From contig CADCBQ010000020.1 of assembly GCA_902799745.1 (NCBI GenBank), positions 1-51,316 on the forward strand: a DNA stretch of 51,316 bases, in the 5' to 3' direction. This document shows positions 17,500 to 24,815 of this stretch, piece after piece. The position numbers and the translations under genes are program-made. Source of the stretch: Fibrobacter succinogenes. GTDB lineage: Bacteria > Fibrobacterota > Fibrobacteria > Fibrobacterales > Fibrobacteraceae. Position 1 is the first letter of the stretch, and each line of letters starts with the position of its first letter. The notes below the pieces were generated by a model. It saw nothing but the letters and a program-made list of their open reading frames with translations, ran no database searches and had not been told where the DNA came from.

Positions 17500-18700
17500 T
17501 ATCCTTGATACCATCTTCGCAAATGATCCTGACGGGCTTTTAGATGTAAAGCCTAAGAGTGCGGCTCCAACGGATTATGACCGCCTCATACAGGAGTTGC
17601 ATGAAATAAATGCGTTCTATGAGTCTCACGGCAAAGAACCTTCTCCCGATAGCGGAGATATTGGGGAATATCGACTAGCCAAACGCCTAGAGGCGTTTAG
17701 AAATGGGATTGTGACGGATGATCGAGCCATATATAATGCCGATGTTCATGGCTTGGTGTCAAAACATCCTGACGAGTCGAATAAAGAAACTGTTCCTGCG
17801 AGCATTGATGATATCCTAGCTGGCGATGATTTAGGGTTGCTAGGGGGAGATTCGTCTATATTTGACTTGTGCCCTGCGGTAAAGAAGGCGATTGACCGAG
17901 ATGGGGCAGATTTTGTTGCCCAAAGAAAACCTTGTAAAGACTTTGCAAAATATGAACCGCTATTTGTGCGTATACAGCAAGATTTGAAGACTGGCAAAAG
18001 AAAACTTGTCGGCTCTAAACTTTCTGATTTGAAAGCAGGCGGATATTACGTTTATAATGGTTTGCTGTTCTTTGTCGAAAGTATTGAAATTACGCAACAA
18101 GACGGTGTGACGCCCGAAGGCAAACATATTTATAAGAATGGACGAACCCGCTGTATTTTTGAAAATGGAACTGAAGCGGCACTTCTCAAACGGTCGGTGG
18201 AAAAATTACTCTACTTGAACGGGAAAACTGTAACGGAAAGCAGTGAAGATGTGGCTAATGAAGTCGAAAACATGTTTGGTGGAATAAACGAGAATGACCA
18301 AGCTTGTGGTTTTATTTATGTCTGTAAATCACTGAGCCGAGACCCGAATATTTCTAGCATCGAAAATCTGTATAAAATTGGATTCTGTACGACTTCTGTT
18401 CAGGAACGCATTAAGAATGCTGAAATGGAACCGACATATTTGATGGCCCCCGTTAAGCATGTTACGAGTTGGAAATGCTTCAACATGAATCCCCAAAAAT
18501 TTGAGCAGTTGATTCATAATTTCTTTGGAACCTGCTGCTTGAATGTGGATGTGTTCGATGAAAAAGGTCGGCGTCATGTCCCGAAGGAATGGTTTGTCGT
18601 CCCCCTCCCAGTTATAGAACGTGCTGTTGAAATGATAATTACGGGGCAGATCGTCAAATTTCGTTACGATGCCAAATCGCAGCAGATTGTAGAACGGTAA
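17489..18700 (+). CDS. GIY-YIG/T5orf172-like nuclease of the restriction-like operon
   Basis: 403 residues. The N-terminal ~75 residues carry the module shared with the helicase C-terminus. Residues ~185-250 are a beta-rich middle domain. The C-terminal ~130 residues follow the T5orf172/GIY-YIG pattern: GFIYV (274-278), LYKIGF (294-299), an Arg in VQERIKNAE (307), the acidic FEQLIHNFF helix (~338-346), and PKEWFVVP (365-372). The Tyr, Arg and Glu expected for metal-dependent cleavage are therefore present. Translationally coupled to the helicase. Probable effector of the operon; the cut site and dependence on methylation cannot be told from sequence. Confidence 0.82.
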   Translation: MASDILDTIFANDPDGLLDVKPKSAAPTDYDRLIQELHEINAFYESHGKEPSPDSGDIGEYRLAKRLEAFRNGIVTDDRAIYNADVHGLVSKHPDESNKETVPASIDDILAGDDLGLLGGDSSIFDLCPAVKKAIDRDGADFVAQRKPCKDFAKYEPLFVRIQQDLKTGKRKLVGSKLSDLKAGGYYVYNGLLFFVESIEITQQDGVTPEGKHIYKNGRTRCIFENGTEAALLKRSVEKLLYLNGKTVTESSEDVANEVENMFGGINENDQACGFIYVCKSLSRDPNISSIENLYKIGFCTTSVQERIKNAEMEPTYLMAPVKHVTSWKCFNMNPQKFEQLIHNFFGTCCLNVDVFDEKGRRHVPKEWFVVPLPVIERAVEMIITGQIVKFRYDAKSQQIVER

Positions 18701-18758
18701 GGGATCTTCACTGACTTCCAAAAGACATTATGTGTGGCGTAAATTTCGCTAGAAACTC

Positions 18759-19535
18759 TTAAAACCAAAAGTAGATGGGCTGCCCAAGTTCTTTGGCTTT
18801 TTGAAATGCTTGCATTAGTTTTTCTAAGGGTTCTTTTTTGCAGCATTCTGCGTTTCTATTGCGGAATGACTCGGCAATAGAAATTGCTTTCTCGACATTA
18901 TTCGCGGGAATTTCGGCGTCTTCGTAATGGTCTATTCCTGCATTCAACGAATCGTTTAATGCCTGGTAAACCTGCCAAAGAGATTCATTTTCAGAAAGAC
19001 TAAACCACCATTGGAAGAAATCGTCGAATTCGCCATTGTTTGCGTAAGATTGCCAACAATCCGTATTTTCGTCGAAATCCCTTTTGGGAACAAGAATTAA
19101 TTCGTGCTGATCCATTACGTTTTTGCTCCTATAATAAATTTTAAAGTGGGTTAAGGATTCGCGTTCTTTTTGGAGATGCCTGTGTTGTTTTCCGTTTTTG
19201 TCGGTAAAGTTGATTATGTTTTTGCCCTTTAAACCTAAATAAGATTTAAAAGGCTTGTTCTTGTCTTGAATTCTTAGGTAGCCTCCTCCAATATCGGCGA
19301 TAATAGAAATTTGTGCTTCGGGATTGAACCATTCCACCTTGTTTTCGTTGACTTTGGGCTGAATTCCTGGGGCAAATCTTTTGATAGCATCATTTATGTT
19401 GATTGCTTTCCAATTTTGCCCATTTTCTATTTTTCTTTTTTCACCTTGTTTGATTTTTCTTGATAATTCTGCATCATTTTGGACAATGGTTTTTTGTTCT
19501 TGGATAGATTTTGAATATGTATCTTTTGCGTCCAT
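18759..19535 (-). CDS. Unrecognised protein, second gene of a minus-strand cassette
   Basis: 258 residues, no family recognised. The N-terminal ~30 residues are charged and helical. Residues ~45-125 form a probable beta-rich domain (IGGGYLRIQDKNKPF, GLKGKNIINF, then LTHFKIYYR) recalling small domains at the C-termini of phage-head or polymorphic-toxin proteins. The C-terminal part is helical and acidic/aromatic (FDDFFQWWFSLSENESLWQ) and ends in QPIYFWF. Its ATG shares one base with the stop of the DUF4417-like gene (TAATG) and follows GGAG, so the two are coupled. AT-rich and convergent with the restriction-like operon; probably accessory DNA. A toxin or effector role is speculation. Confidence 0.6.
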   Translation of the reverse strand: MDAKDTYSKSIQEQKTIVQNDAELSRKIKQGEKRKIENGQNWKAININDAIKRFAPGIQPKVNENKVEWFNPEAQISIIADIGGGYLRIQDKNKPFKSYLGLKGKNIINFTDKNGKQHRHLQKERESLTHFKIYYRSKNVMDQHELILVPKRDFDENTDCWQSYANNGEFDDFFQWWFSLSENESLWQVYQALNDSLNAGIDHYEDAEIPANNVEKAISIAESFRNRNAECCKKEPLEKLMQAFQKAKELGQPIYFWF

Positions 19536-20209
19536 TATGCGGCTCTCCTCTTTGCGCTTTCTTTGAATGAGTTCTTTCTAAAATCATCTCTAATGTTATA
19601 TGGAATGACAAGATCTTCCAGAATTTTTTTATATTCCTTGCGTAGGGGGCCGTATATTATTAATTGTGATGGTCGTGTTAATAGAAGCTTTGTCTTGAAT
19701 AGATAGGCGTGCAAAGGATTGTAGCGCTTTGAGCAACCTAATGTTCCGACGATAAAGGTTGAATTCTGTGGGTATGATTCAAGTGTAAAGAGGGTGCTGA
19801 AATCTCCTGTTCTGAAATTGGGTAGAATTTTTTGACCGTTTAAACAGATAAACGCTGTGGCTAGTTGCGAAAGCCATATGTTGAATTTCTGTCTATGAAA
19901 ACTCCATCGAATTCTCGGACTTAAGTCAAAACCTCCAAAACCAGCGAATTTGCTGTACAAGTTAAGTTCGTCAAAGATTCGTTTTAGCCGACAAACGATG
20001 AACTTGTCGTTAGCAAAAGAACATAAAAGGGTATTTTGTGGATGCTTGCAACAGTTGATTCTTTGTATAGGCTCTACATTTGGTGGACAATCGTCCAAGA
20101 GAACTTCTTTGGGAAATACGGGAAATCCGTATTTATTGAATGTCCATTTTGCGGCTTTTAATTTGGAGCGAAGCAGGATTGCTAGCTCGTATGGGTTATT
20201 AATTTTCAT
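19535..20209 (-). CDS. DUF4417-like protein
   Basis: 224 residues. The stretch FGGFDLSPRIRWSFHRQKFN, followed by a helical part, NGQKILPNF and a STFIVGTLGCSK strand, matches what I remember of the DUF4417 family, often found on phages and mobile elements; its biochemical function is unknown to me. The C-terminal ~50 residues contain a strand/helix LIIYGPLRKEY and a Lys/Arg-rich tail. It precedes and is coupled to the 18759 gene. Strong AT bias against the housekeeping genes suggests recent acquisition. Family assignment is from memory and moderate. Confidence 0.6.
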   Translation of the reverse strand: MKINNPYELAILLRSKLKAAKWTFNKYGFPVFPKEVLLDDCPPNVEPIQRINCCKHPQNTLLCSFANDKFIVCRLKRIFDELNLYSKFAGFGGFDLSPRIRWSFHRQKFNIWLSQLATAFICLNGQKILPNFRTGDFSTLFTLESYPQNSTFIVGTLGCSKRYNPLHAYLFKTKLLLTRPSQLIIYGPLRKEYKKILEDLVIPYNIRDDFRKNSFKESAKRRAA

Positions 20210-20318
20210 AATAATGTCCTCAAAATAGCCCGGAATGAATCGGGGCTGAATGTTGATTGCCCAGTTTTTGCTAAATTGAGGATTCCACGAACTCGTTTAG
20301 CTAGTCTAGGCGATGTGG

Positions 20319-20352
20319 CGCAGAACTTCATTGCCGTGAAGTTCTGCGTTTT
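20319..20352 (+). terminator. Perfect 12-bp hairpin with plus-strand T-run
   Basis: CGCAGAACTTCA (20319-20330) and TGAAGTTCTGCG (20337-20348) close a 6-base loop, followed by TTTTCTTATCTT on the plus strand only. All genes here run on the minus strand, so it either ends an unannotated plus-strand transcript or acts as a roadblock/stabiliser 3' of the ImmA gene. Confidence 0.55.
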
Positions 20353-20353
20353 C

Positions 20354-20929
20354 TTATCTTAGATTTCGTAAGTCGTACTTGCCAACGAAATTAATCTGTG
20401 ACAAAAGTTTTTCTTCGTAATCTTTGTAATCGAATCCTCCATAGTTAATCCAATTGTCGTAACTAGTCATTACATAACCGGCACATTCTTCGCTGATTGA
20501 GAAATTGGAAGAGACTTCATTGGCGCTTTTTAGCCCAATCTTGTTTATTAAGGGTAGAGGGGCTAAAATGTATGTGGCAAAGAAGTTTGCTTCTATTTCT
20601 GCTAGATTGCTGTGGTTTGAGTGGTCTAAGCATATGTGGCCTAATTCGTGCATAATGCTAAAACGAATTCTTTTTGGGGCACAATGCTCGTTGTACCAAA
20701 TTTCCCAAATGGTAGAATTCCCCTCTTGTTTCATGCAACAGAAAGCATCTTCGCTTAAATGTAGAAATGACTCTATATCTTTAGGGCTTTCCGAATATTG
20801 GTGAATCCTGATGCCGGATGCTTTGCATAAAGCGAAGCAATCTAAGGGATAACGGGAAAAACCCGTTATTTGCAGAACATTAACAACGGTTCTTTTTATT
20901 TCTTCGTATCTCCGACTAGGTAATTGCAT
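20354..20929 (-). CDS. ImmA/IrrE-family metallopeptidase
   Basis: 191 residues. The zinc-peptidase core is intact: HELGH at residues 94-98 with the third ligand in AEIEANFFA (E113), as in ImmA/IrrE proteins that cleave or inactivate a partner XRE repressor. It starts 3 bases after the XRE stop, the usual repressor/anti-repressor order of integrative elements and phages. By analogy with ICEBs1 ImmA it would relieve repression by the upstream gene product on a stress or quorum signal; the signal is not visible. No integrase is present in the window, so the mobile context is unproven. Confidence 0.85.
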   Translation of the reverse strand: MQLPSRRYEEIKRTVVNVLQITGFSRYPLDCFALCKASGIRIHQYSESPKDIESFLHLSEDAFCCMKQEGNSTIWEIWYNEHCAPKRIRFSIMHELGHICLDHSNHSNLAEIEANFFATYILAPLPLINKIGLKSANEVSSNFSISEECAGYVMTSYDNWINYGGFDYKDYEEKLLSQINFVGKYDLRNLR

Positions 20930-20932
20930 ATT

Positions 20933-21244
20933 CTATTTTGCGTCAAGCAAGATTTTGATTATTTTGTTGCGTTCTTCTCTAGATAATCGATTCACATTTC
21001 TAGCTAATAAGCGTGTAATACGAGGTCCGCTTATTTCCTCATCTTGTTCTACGCCTAAAAGGTAGTCTGAGGTGGTGTGCAGAGCCGTTGCCATATTGGC
21101 GATGACTTCTCCTTTTGGTTCTCTTTCTCCTGAAATGTAACGGGACAGGCTCGCTTCGGTTATTCCGACGTATTCGGCGAATTTTTTCTGAGTCATGCCC
21201 TGTTCATTCAGTAAGTCTGTGATTCTTTTACCCAATTCGTTCAT
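20933..21244 (-). CDS. XRE-family transcriptional repressor
   Basis: 103 residues. The open frame extends upstream, but the ATG at 21244 has GGAG 8 bases before it and begins the standard fold (MNELGKRITDLL). A helix-turn-helix of the lambda-repressor type spans about residues 16-42 (MTQKKFAEYVG, turn, ASLSRYISGER). The C-terminal ~40 residues are charged and helical and may contact the ImmA partner. A promoter at 21269-21297 is bracketed by an inverted repeat (TATTGCCAAA/TTTGTCAATA) that is the obvious candidate for its own operator, implying autoregulation. Confidence 0.88.
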   Translation of the reverse strand: MNELGKRITDLLNEQGMTQKKFAEYVGITEASLSRYISGEREPKGEVIANMATALHTTSDYLLGVEQDEEISGPRITRLLARNVNRLSREERNKIIKILLDAK

Positions 21245-21260
21245 TCTTCTTCTCCGGTTG

Positions 21261-21299
21261 TATTGCCAAATGTATAATTTTAATTTCCGTTTGTCAATA
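21261..21299 (-). promoter_or_regulatory. XRE-immA promoter with flanking operator repeats
   Basis: On the minus strand TTGACA-N17-TACATT (21297 down to 21269). Half-sites TATTGCCAAA (21261-21270) and TTTGTCAATA (21290-21299) are inverted repeats matching at 9 of 10 positions, one over the -35 and one overlapping the -10. A repressor dimer or pair of dimers there would block RNA polymerase. Confidence 0.7.
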
Positions 21300-21513
21300 G
21301 CCTGGATGAAAAAAAGATTGATATAGATAAAATTGGAATCTACGTACCTTAATTGCGCACGAACGTTCATACGCATATGAAAAAGATAGTATAAAGAGCT
21401 ATAGAACTTTTTCCATTTGGGTTGAAAGTGGACTTAATACGGCCCTTGTGCGTGAGTGTATTCTTGAAATCAAGGGCTACGCCAATTTTTAACGTGATCG
21501 TTACTGGCCCTCC
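21300..21513. other. Gene-free divergent region
   Basis: No coding frame with a start could be supported. An inverted repeat GCCCTTG (21442-21448)/CAAGGGC (21471-21477) is present without a T-run. The rest is AT-rich spacer between the XRE and toxin-antitoxin promoters. Confidence 0.4.
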
Positions 21514-21579
21514 TTGACAATTTTATCTTTTTGTTTTATATTTTTTGTGGTGCTCAAATGTATATTTATGCTTTGAGCA
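21514..21579 (+). promoter_or_regulatory. Toxin-antitoxin promoter and operator
   Basis: TTGACA (21514-21519), 17 bases, TATATT (21537-21542): a consensus promoter. Just downstream, TGCTCAAA (21551-21558) and TTTGAGCA (21572-21579) form a perfect 8-base inverted repeat at the expected transcription start, a typical place for autoregulatory binding by a RelB/DinJ-type antitoxin. Confidence 0.8.
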
Positions 21580-21593
21580 TTGAACCGTAAAGC

Positions 21594-21624
21594 TCCGCCT
21601 TTTTATGCTTGTAGGCGGAAGGAG
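21594..21624 (+). promoter_or_regulatory. Leader hairpin next to ribosome site
   Basis: TCCGCCT (21594-21600) pairs with AGGCGGA (21613-21619), directly abutting the strong ribosome site AAGGAG ahead of an in-frame ATG at 21631. It lies in the antitoxin leader and could tune use of this upstream start against the one at 21742. Confidence 0.5.
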
Positions 21625-21741
21625 AGAAAGATGAATGAAAAAGAATGGCCAAATTCGGCCTCAAATCCGCAAATTAGCGGTCAAATGTATTGCATTTGCA
21701 TTGAAAATGAATTAGATTTGTATAAAAATGAGGTAATTCAT

Positions 21742-22017
21742 ATGGCAAATGCAGTTTTACAGACGAGAATCGACAAGGCCACCAAGGATCAGGCGGAGGA
21801 TTTGTTTGAATCGCTCGGTCTGGATATTACCACGGCTATTAGACTGTTCTTGAAACAGGCGATTAACCAACGCTGCATTCCTTTTGAAATTGTTCCTCCT
21901 CAACGTGAGTTTTCCGATTCAACGTTAGCCGCTATTGAAGAAGCTAAAAGCCTTGCGAGGAACCCCAGAGCGAAAAGGTATTCTTCTGCTAAGGAACTCC
22001 TTGAGGATTGCAAGTAA
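21742..22017 (+). CDS. dinJ: Type II antitoxin, RelB/DinJ family
   Basis: 91 residues when started at 21742 (GAGG 8 bases upstream). The start MANAVLQTRIDKATKDQAED is the standard DinJ beginning: one beta strand and helix of a ribbon-helix-helix DNA-binding fold. The C-terminal part (SDSTLAAIEEAKSL ... SAKELLEDC) should wrap the toxin. The same frame also has an ATG at 21631 with a better ribosome site, which would add 37 mostly polar residues; both starts are open. It neutralises the YafQ-like toxin encoded next, with a one-base stop/start overlap, and probably represses the promoter at 21514. Confidence 0.88.
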   Translation: MANAVLQTRIDKATKDQAEDLFESLGLDITTAIRLFLKQAINQRCIPFEIVPPQREFSDSTLAAIEEAKSLARNPRAKRYSSAKELLEDCK

Positions 22018-22298
22018 TGGTCTATGAACTTCTTAAGACTTCTCGTTTTAAGGCTGGCGTAAAGCTCGCCCGAAAGCGGGGGTTGGATCTTTCTCTTCTA
22101 GAAGATGTCATTGAAAAATTGCGACTTGATCAACCGCTTGAAGCAAAGCATCATAACCATGAATTGTCAGGAAAATTCAAAGGCGTCTGGGAATGCCATA
22201 TTCAACCGGATTGGCTGTTGCTTTACTTGAAAGACAATGGGGTACTTGTATTGACTTTGGTCGATACGGGAACGCACAGCGATATCTTTAAGAAATAA
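22017..22298 (+). CDS. yafQ: Type II toxin, YafQ-like mRNA interferase
   Basis: 93 residues, RelE/YafQ fold. YafQ cuts mRNA on the ribosome; the residues known to matter there are all found at matching places: H48 in NHELSG, H61 and D65 in CHIQPDW, H87 and F91 in TGTHSDIF. The toxin therefore looks active. ATG overlaps the antitoxin stop (TAATG), giving coupled translation. It converges on the lipoprotein gene at 22314 with only 15 bases between and no obvious terminator. Confidence 0.92.
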   Translation: MVYELLKTSRFKAGVKLARKRGLDLSLLEDVIEKLRLDQPLEAKHHNHELSGKFKGVWECHIQPDWLLLYLKDNGVLVLTLVDTGTHSDIFKK

Positions 22299-22313
22299 AG
22301 TTCGATTGGCAAT

Positions 22314-22892
22314 CTAAGGTTTCCGCTCAATAGTAATAGTGTTCTGCAGGTCTATGCGCAGGAGACCCTCCCTTGCGGCAACATAGAACTTGTCGAAGTT
22401 GCAGGTGTTCTCGTTGGCGCCGGTGGCGTCGAATTCCAGCACATCTGTGTACGTTTTCTTGCCCACGGTGAGCGAATCCAGCATGCGGACTGTGTAGCCG
22501 TCGCTGTTAGTCATCTTGTTCCCCTCTAGGTCCTTGAAGACGATATCTGGGCCGTAGTGCCAAATGCCGTCGCGGCGATACCTGAGGCACGAGACTGTCA
22601 TCTTGCCGCCATCGTCATCGCATTCGATACGCATGTTGATATTGATTTCGTTGATGTTGCCGGATGTTTCAAAATAGAAGTTTTCGGGCTTGTGGCTGTA
22701 AATGCGCTCGCTGTAGGTGTCTTCGAGGCCCCAGTTGTCTACGACCTTGATTGTGTCGCTCCATTCCTGTTCTTTCTGTACCAGCTTCGCAAAATCACCC
22801 CCGACATAGTCGTCCGACGTGTCGAACATTCCGCAAGCAGAGAACGCCATGCCCGCGGTCAGGATGCCCGCCAACTTTACGAACCTATTCAT
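22314..22892 (-). CDS. Secreted lipoprotein, unknown function
   Basis: 192 residues with signal peptide and lipobox FSAC, then a probable beta-sandwich of alternating strands with one CDD...C region and the phrase DSLTVGKKTYTDVLEFD. A comparable phrase (DTITFNGTTYDSVFVIMD) is in the adjacent 22889 product, so the two are probably paralogues. The ATG overlaps the upstream stop by four bases (ATGA). Family not recognised. Confidence 0.78.
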   Translation of the reverse strand: MNRFVKLAGILTAGMAFSACGMFDTSDDYVGGDFAKLVQKEQEWSDTIKVVDNWGLEDTYSERIYSHKPENFYFETSGNINEININMRIECDDDGGKMTVSCLRYRRDGIWHYGPDIVFKDLEGNKMTNSDGYTVRMLDSLTVGKKTYTDVLEFDATGANENTCNFDKFYVAAREGLLRIDLQNTITIERKP

Positions 22893-23554
22893 TGTCGCCC
22901 CCCTTCCTTGATGGTGAAACTCTTGCCGTCCGTGGTTTCGAATTTCAGAATTCCCTTTCCCCTGGAAAAATAAAGGTAGGCAGTGTCGCCGGGAGCTTCT
23001 TCGTTATAGATGTGTTCGTTGTAGTGCGCATTGTCCATGATGACGAATACGCTGTCGTAGGTCGTTCCGTTGAACGTGATGGTATCGAGTATCATGAGTG
23101 TGTTCTCGGCACCCATCGGGTTGCCGTCGAACTCAAGATCTACGGAGAATTTTGTGTTCCCGTGGCTTATGCTCATCGGTATGTGATATGATCTTTCTAT
23201 ATAGTTGTCGTCGATGTCACCATAGAAGTTTATCTCGACGCTCATGATGGGGTAGGTGGATGTGAGTAGGACGGTACGGTCCTCTTCTTCGGCCTCTACG
23301 CAGAAGTCACTCCATTCGTTCTTGAAAATGGTGTCCTGGGTTACGGTCAGGTCGAATTCGAACCCTTCGGAATGCGCGTAGTGGGTCGTTGCGCCCTTCT
23401 TGAAGCCTCCCGTCGTCTTCTGACAGTCGGCGAGTTTTAGTTTCGGGTGATACACGTTGTCGCAGGTGTCGGTAGATCCGCAAGCTGTGAGAACCGCGCT
23501 ACAAGCGGCAATCGCTAGCCCGACCCTCAGTGCAGATAAAACTCCTTTTTGCAT
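22889..23554 (-). CDS. Secreted lipoprotein, unknown function
   Basis: 221 residues, ribosome site GGGAG 6 bases before ATG, lipobox LTAC. Cys pair CDNVYHPKLKLADC just after the anchor. The mature part is beta-rich and shares the strand pair around DTITFNGTTYDSVFVIMDNAHYN with the co-transcribed 22314 gene; it ends GILKFETTDGKSFTIKEG. First gene of a two-gene unit, 20 bases downstream of the GSCFA gene, which may belong to the same transcript. Function unknown. Confidence 0.78.
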   Translation of the reverse strand: MQKGVLSALRVGLAIAACSAVLTACGSTDTCDNVYHPKLKLADCQKTTGGFKKGATTHYAHSEGFEFDLTVTQDTIFKNEWSDFCVEAEEEDRTVLLTSTYPIMSVEINFYGDIDDNYIERSYHIPMSISHGNTKFSVDLEFDGNPMGAENTLMILDTITFNGTTYDSVFVIMDNAHYNEHIYNEEAPGDTAYLYFSRGKGILKFETTDGKSFTIKEGGRQ

Positions 23555-23573
23555 GTTGTTCTCCCTTTATTCT

Positions 23574-24554
23574 TTATCCTAACTTCAATCCCGTAATTTG
23601 TCTCTCGAGTTCTGCGGCATGCGATGCGAGCTTCTTCTTGAGTTCCTGCGTGGCGGGGGAGTTTTCGTCTTGGATTCGGTGGTTGGCCGTTTTCAGGAAC
23701 TTTTCCACTTTCGCCATGTTTTCGCGGGTGGTGCTGTCGCAGTAGGTTTCGACCATGCGCTCGAAGATGTATTCTTCGGCGGTTCTAGACAAATGAATCA
23801 TATCGTCGCTGTAAAAGCGATAGTCGCGCAACTCGTCCATCACGATTTCGTAGCTTGGGAAATATGTAACTGCGTCATTGCGAGGAGCCGAAGGCGACGC
23901 GGCAATCTCTGCAATTGCTTTTTCTATGCCGAGCAGTACCGTCGCCTTGGAAAGATTGTTTCCGTGGGCGCCATCGCCTAAGTGCCTGATGGGCGATACG
24001 GTAAAGACGATGCGGACGTTGCGATTCATGTCGCGGAGCAGGGCGACGATTCTCTGGATAGCCTCTGCCGCCTCGTCGACTGAAATCAGCCTGCGTTCAA
24101 ATTGGCGCGGATCTTGCCGGTGGCAGTTGGCGACTACGTTCCCGTTAAGCGAGTAGACAAATGCGGAGCCGAGCGTGATAAAGATGACGTTTGCCTTCTT
24201 CAAAAAATCCCGCGCCTGTGTTGCCGCGGCGTTCAGCTTGCCGATACATTCTTCTTTTGTCGCGCCAGAAAGTGAACTGTGCGCATCCCAGCAATGCCAA
24301 AGTCCGTCGCATCGTGTATCCTGAAAAACGTCTTCTTCTCCGAAAACCTTCCCGTCGGCGATGTTCTTTACCATTAGGGCAATCGAAAGTGGATTGTAGA
24401 TTGTGCCGAGCGGGTTCGCCAGCACTTTGAATTTACGCGATGCGAACTGCGCCGAAATGTTGTCTGCAAAGCACGAGCCGATGAATACCAGGTTTGACTT
24501 GTAATCGATGCGCAAATCGCTGGCGGGAATGTCTACTTTCGATAAAAAGTTCAT
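23574..24554 (-). CDS. GSCFA-domain protein
   Basis: 326 residues. The family name-giving motif FIGSCFADN is at residues 24-32, followed by NPLGTIYNP, LWHCWDAHS, ITLGSAFVY and FTVSPIRHL. GSCFA proteins have an SGNH-hydrolase-like fold, so a Ser/Asp/His esterase or acyltransferase activity is possible; the Ser in GSCFA and the late YSDDMIHLS segment fit such a triad. Residues ~215-226 (ASPSAPRNDAV) come from a palindromic repeat inserted in frame (see 23875). No strong ribosome site is seen before the ATG. Confidence 0.85.
   Translation of the reverse strand: MNFLSKVDIPASDLRIDYKSNLVFIGSCFADNISAQFASRKFKVLANPLGTIYNPLSIALMVKNIADGKVFGEEDVFQDTRCDGLWHCWDAHSSLSGATKEECIGKLNAAATQARDFLKKANVIFITLGSAFVYSLNGNVVANCHRQDPRQFERRLISVDEAAEAIQRIVALLRDMNRNVRIVFTVSPIRHLGDGAHGNNLSKATVLLGIEKAIAEIAASPSAPRNDAVTYFPSYEIVMDELRDYRFYSDDMIHLSRTAEEYIFERMVETYCDSTTRENMAKVEKFLKTANHRIQDENSPATQELKKKLASHAAELERQITGLKLG
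23875..23912. repeat. Palindromic repeat inserted in a coding gene
   Basis: The stretch beginning TCATTGCGAGGAGCCGAAGG and continuing to GCGGCAATCTC resembles the widespread bacterial repeat typified by GTCATTGCGAGGAGCGAAG. It contains the arms ATTGC/GCAAT and GCC/GGC. It adds about 12 codons in frame to the GSCFA gene in a loop between conserved motifs. Confidence 0.65.
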
Positions 24555-24735
24555 ACAGCAAATTTAAATAGAAGTCGATCTGTATGTGTTCCATAAAACT
24601 CTGTTCGGAGGGCGATAACGCTGTTTTCGATCTCTTTTTTGACATTTCTTATATTGTGAAATAACTAAATTTTGTGTTTGTTAACAAAAATCTTTAAAAT
24701 TTTTATAAAAATCAATAAAAAATATTGTAAAACTG

Positions 24736-24764
24736 TTGATTTTTTAAAATTTATTGTTTATATT
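24736..24764 (+). promoter_or_regulatory. Promoter of regulator/FISUMP unit 1
   Basis: TTGATT (24736-24741), 17 bases, TATATT (24759-24764) in an AT-rich tract. The same promoter with near-identical spacer recurs before units 2 and 3. Confidence 0.85.
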
Positions 24765-24773
24765 TGGAGTGTA

Positions 24774-24805
24774 CTTAGCTTGGGCCGAGAAATCGGGGGG
24801 TTAAG
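24774..24805 (+). promoter_or_regulatory. 5'-terminal leader hairpin, unit 1
   Basis: CTTAGC (24774-24779) pairs with GTTAAG (24800-24805), one G-U pair; inside it CCGA/TCGG (24785-24796) closes a GAAA loop. Transcription should begin about 24771, so the hairpin caps the mRNA and ends 2 bases before the ribosome site GAGGAGG. Confidence 0.65.
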
Positions 24806-24815
24806 AGGAGGACAA

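Noticed and set aside
12836..22298. Complete integrative element or prophage
   Set aside because: XRE/ImmA and DUF4417-like genes hint at one, but no integrase, attachment repeats or structural genes are present.
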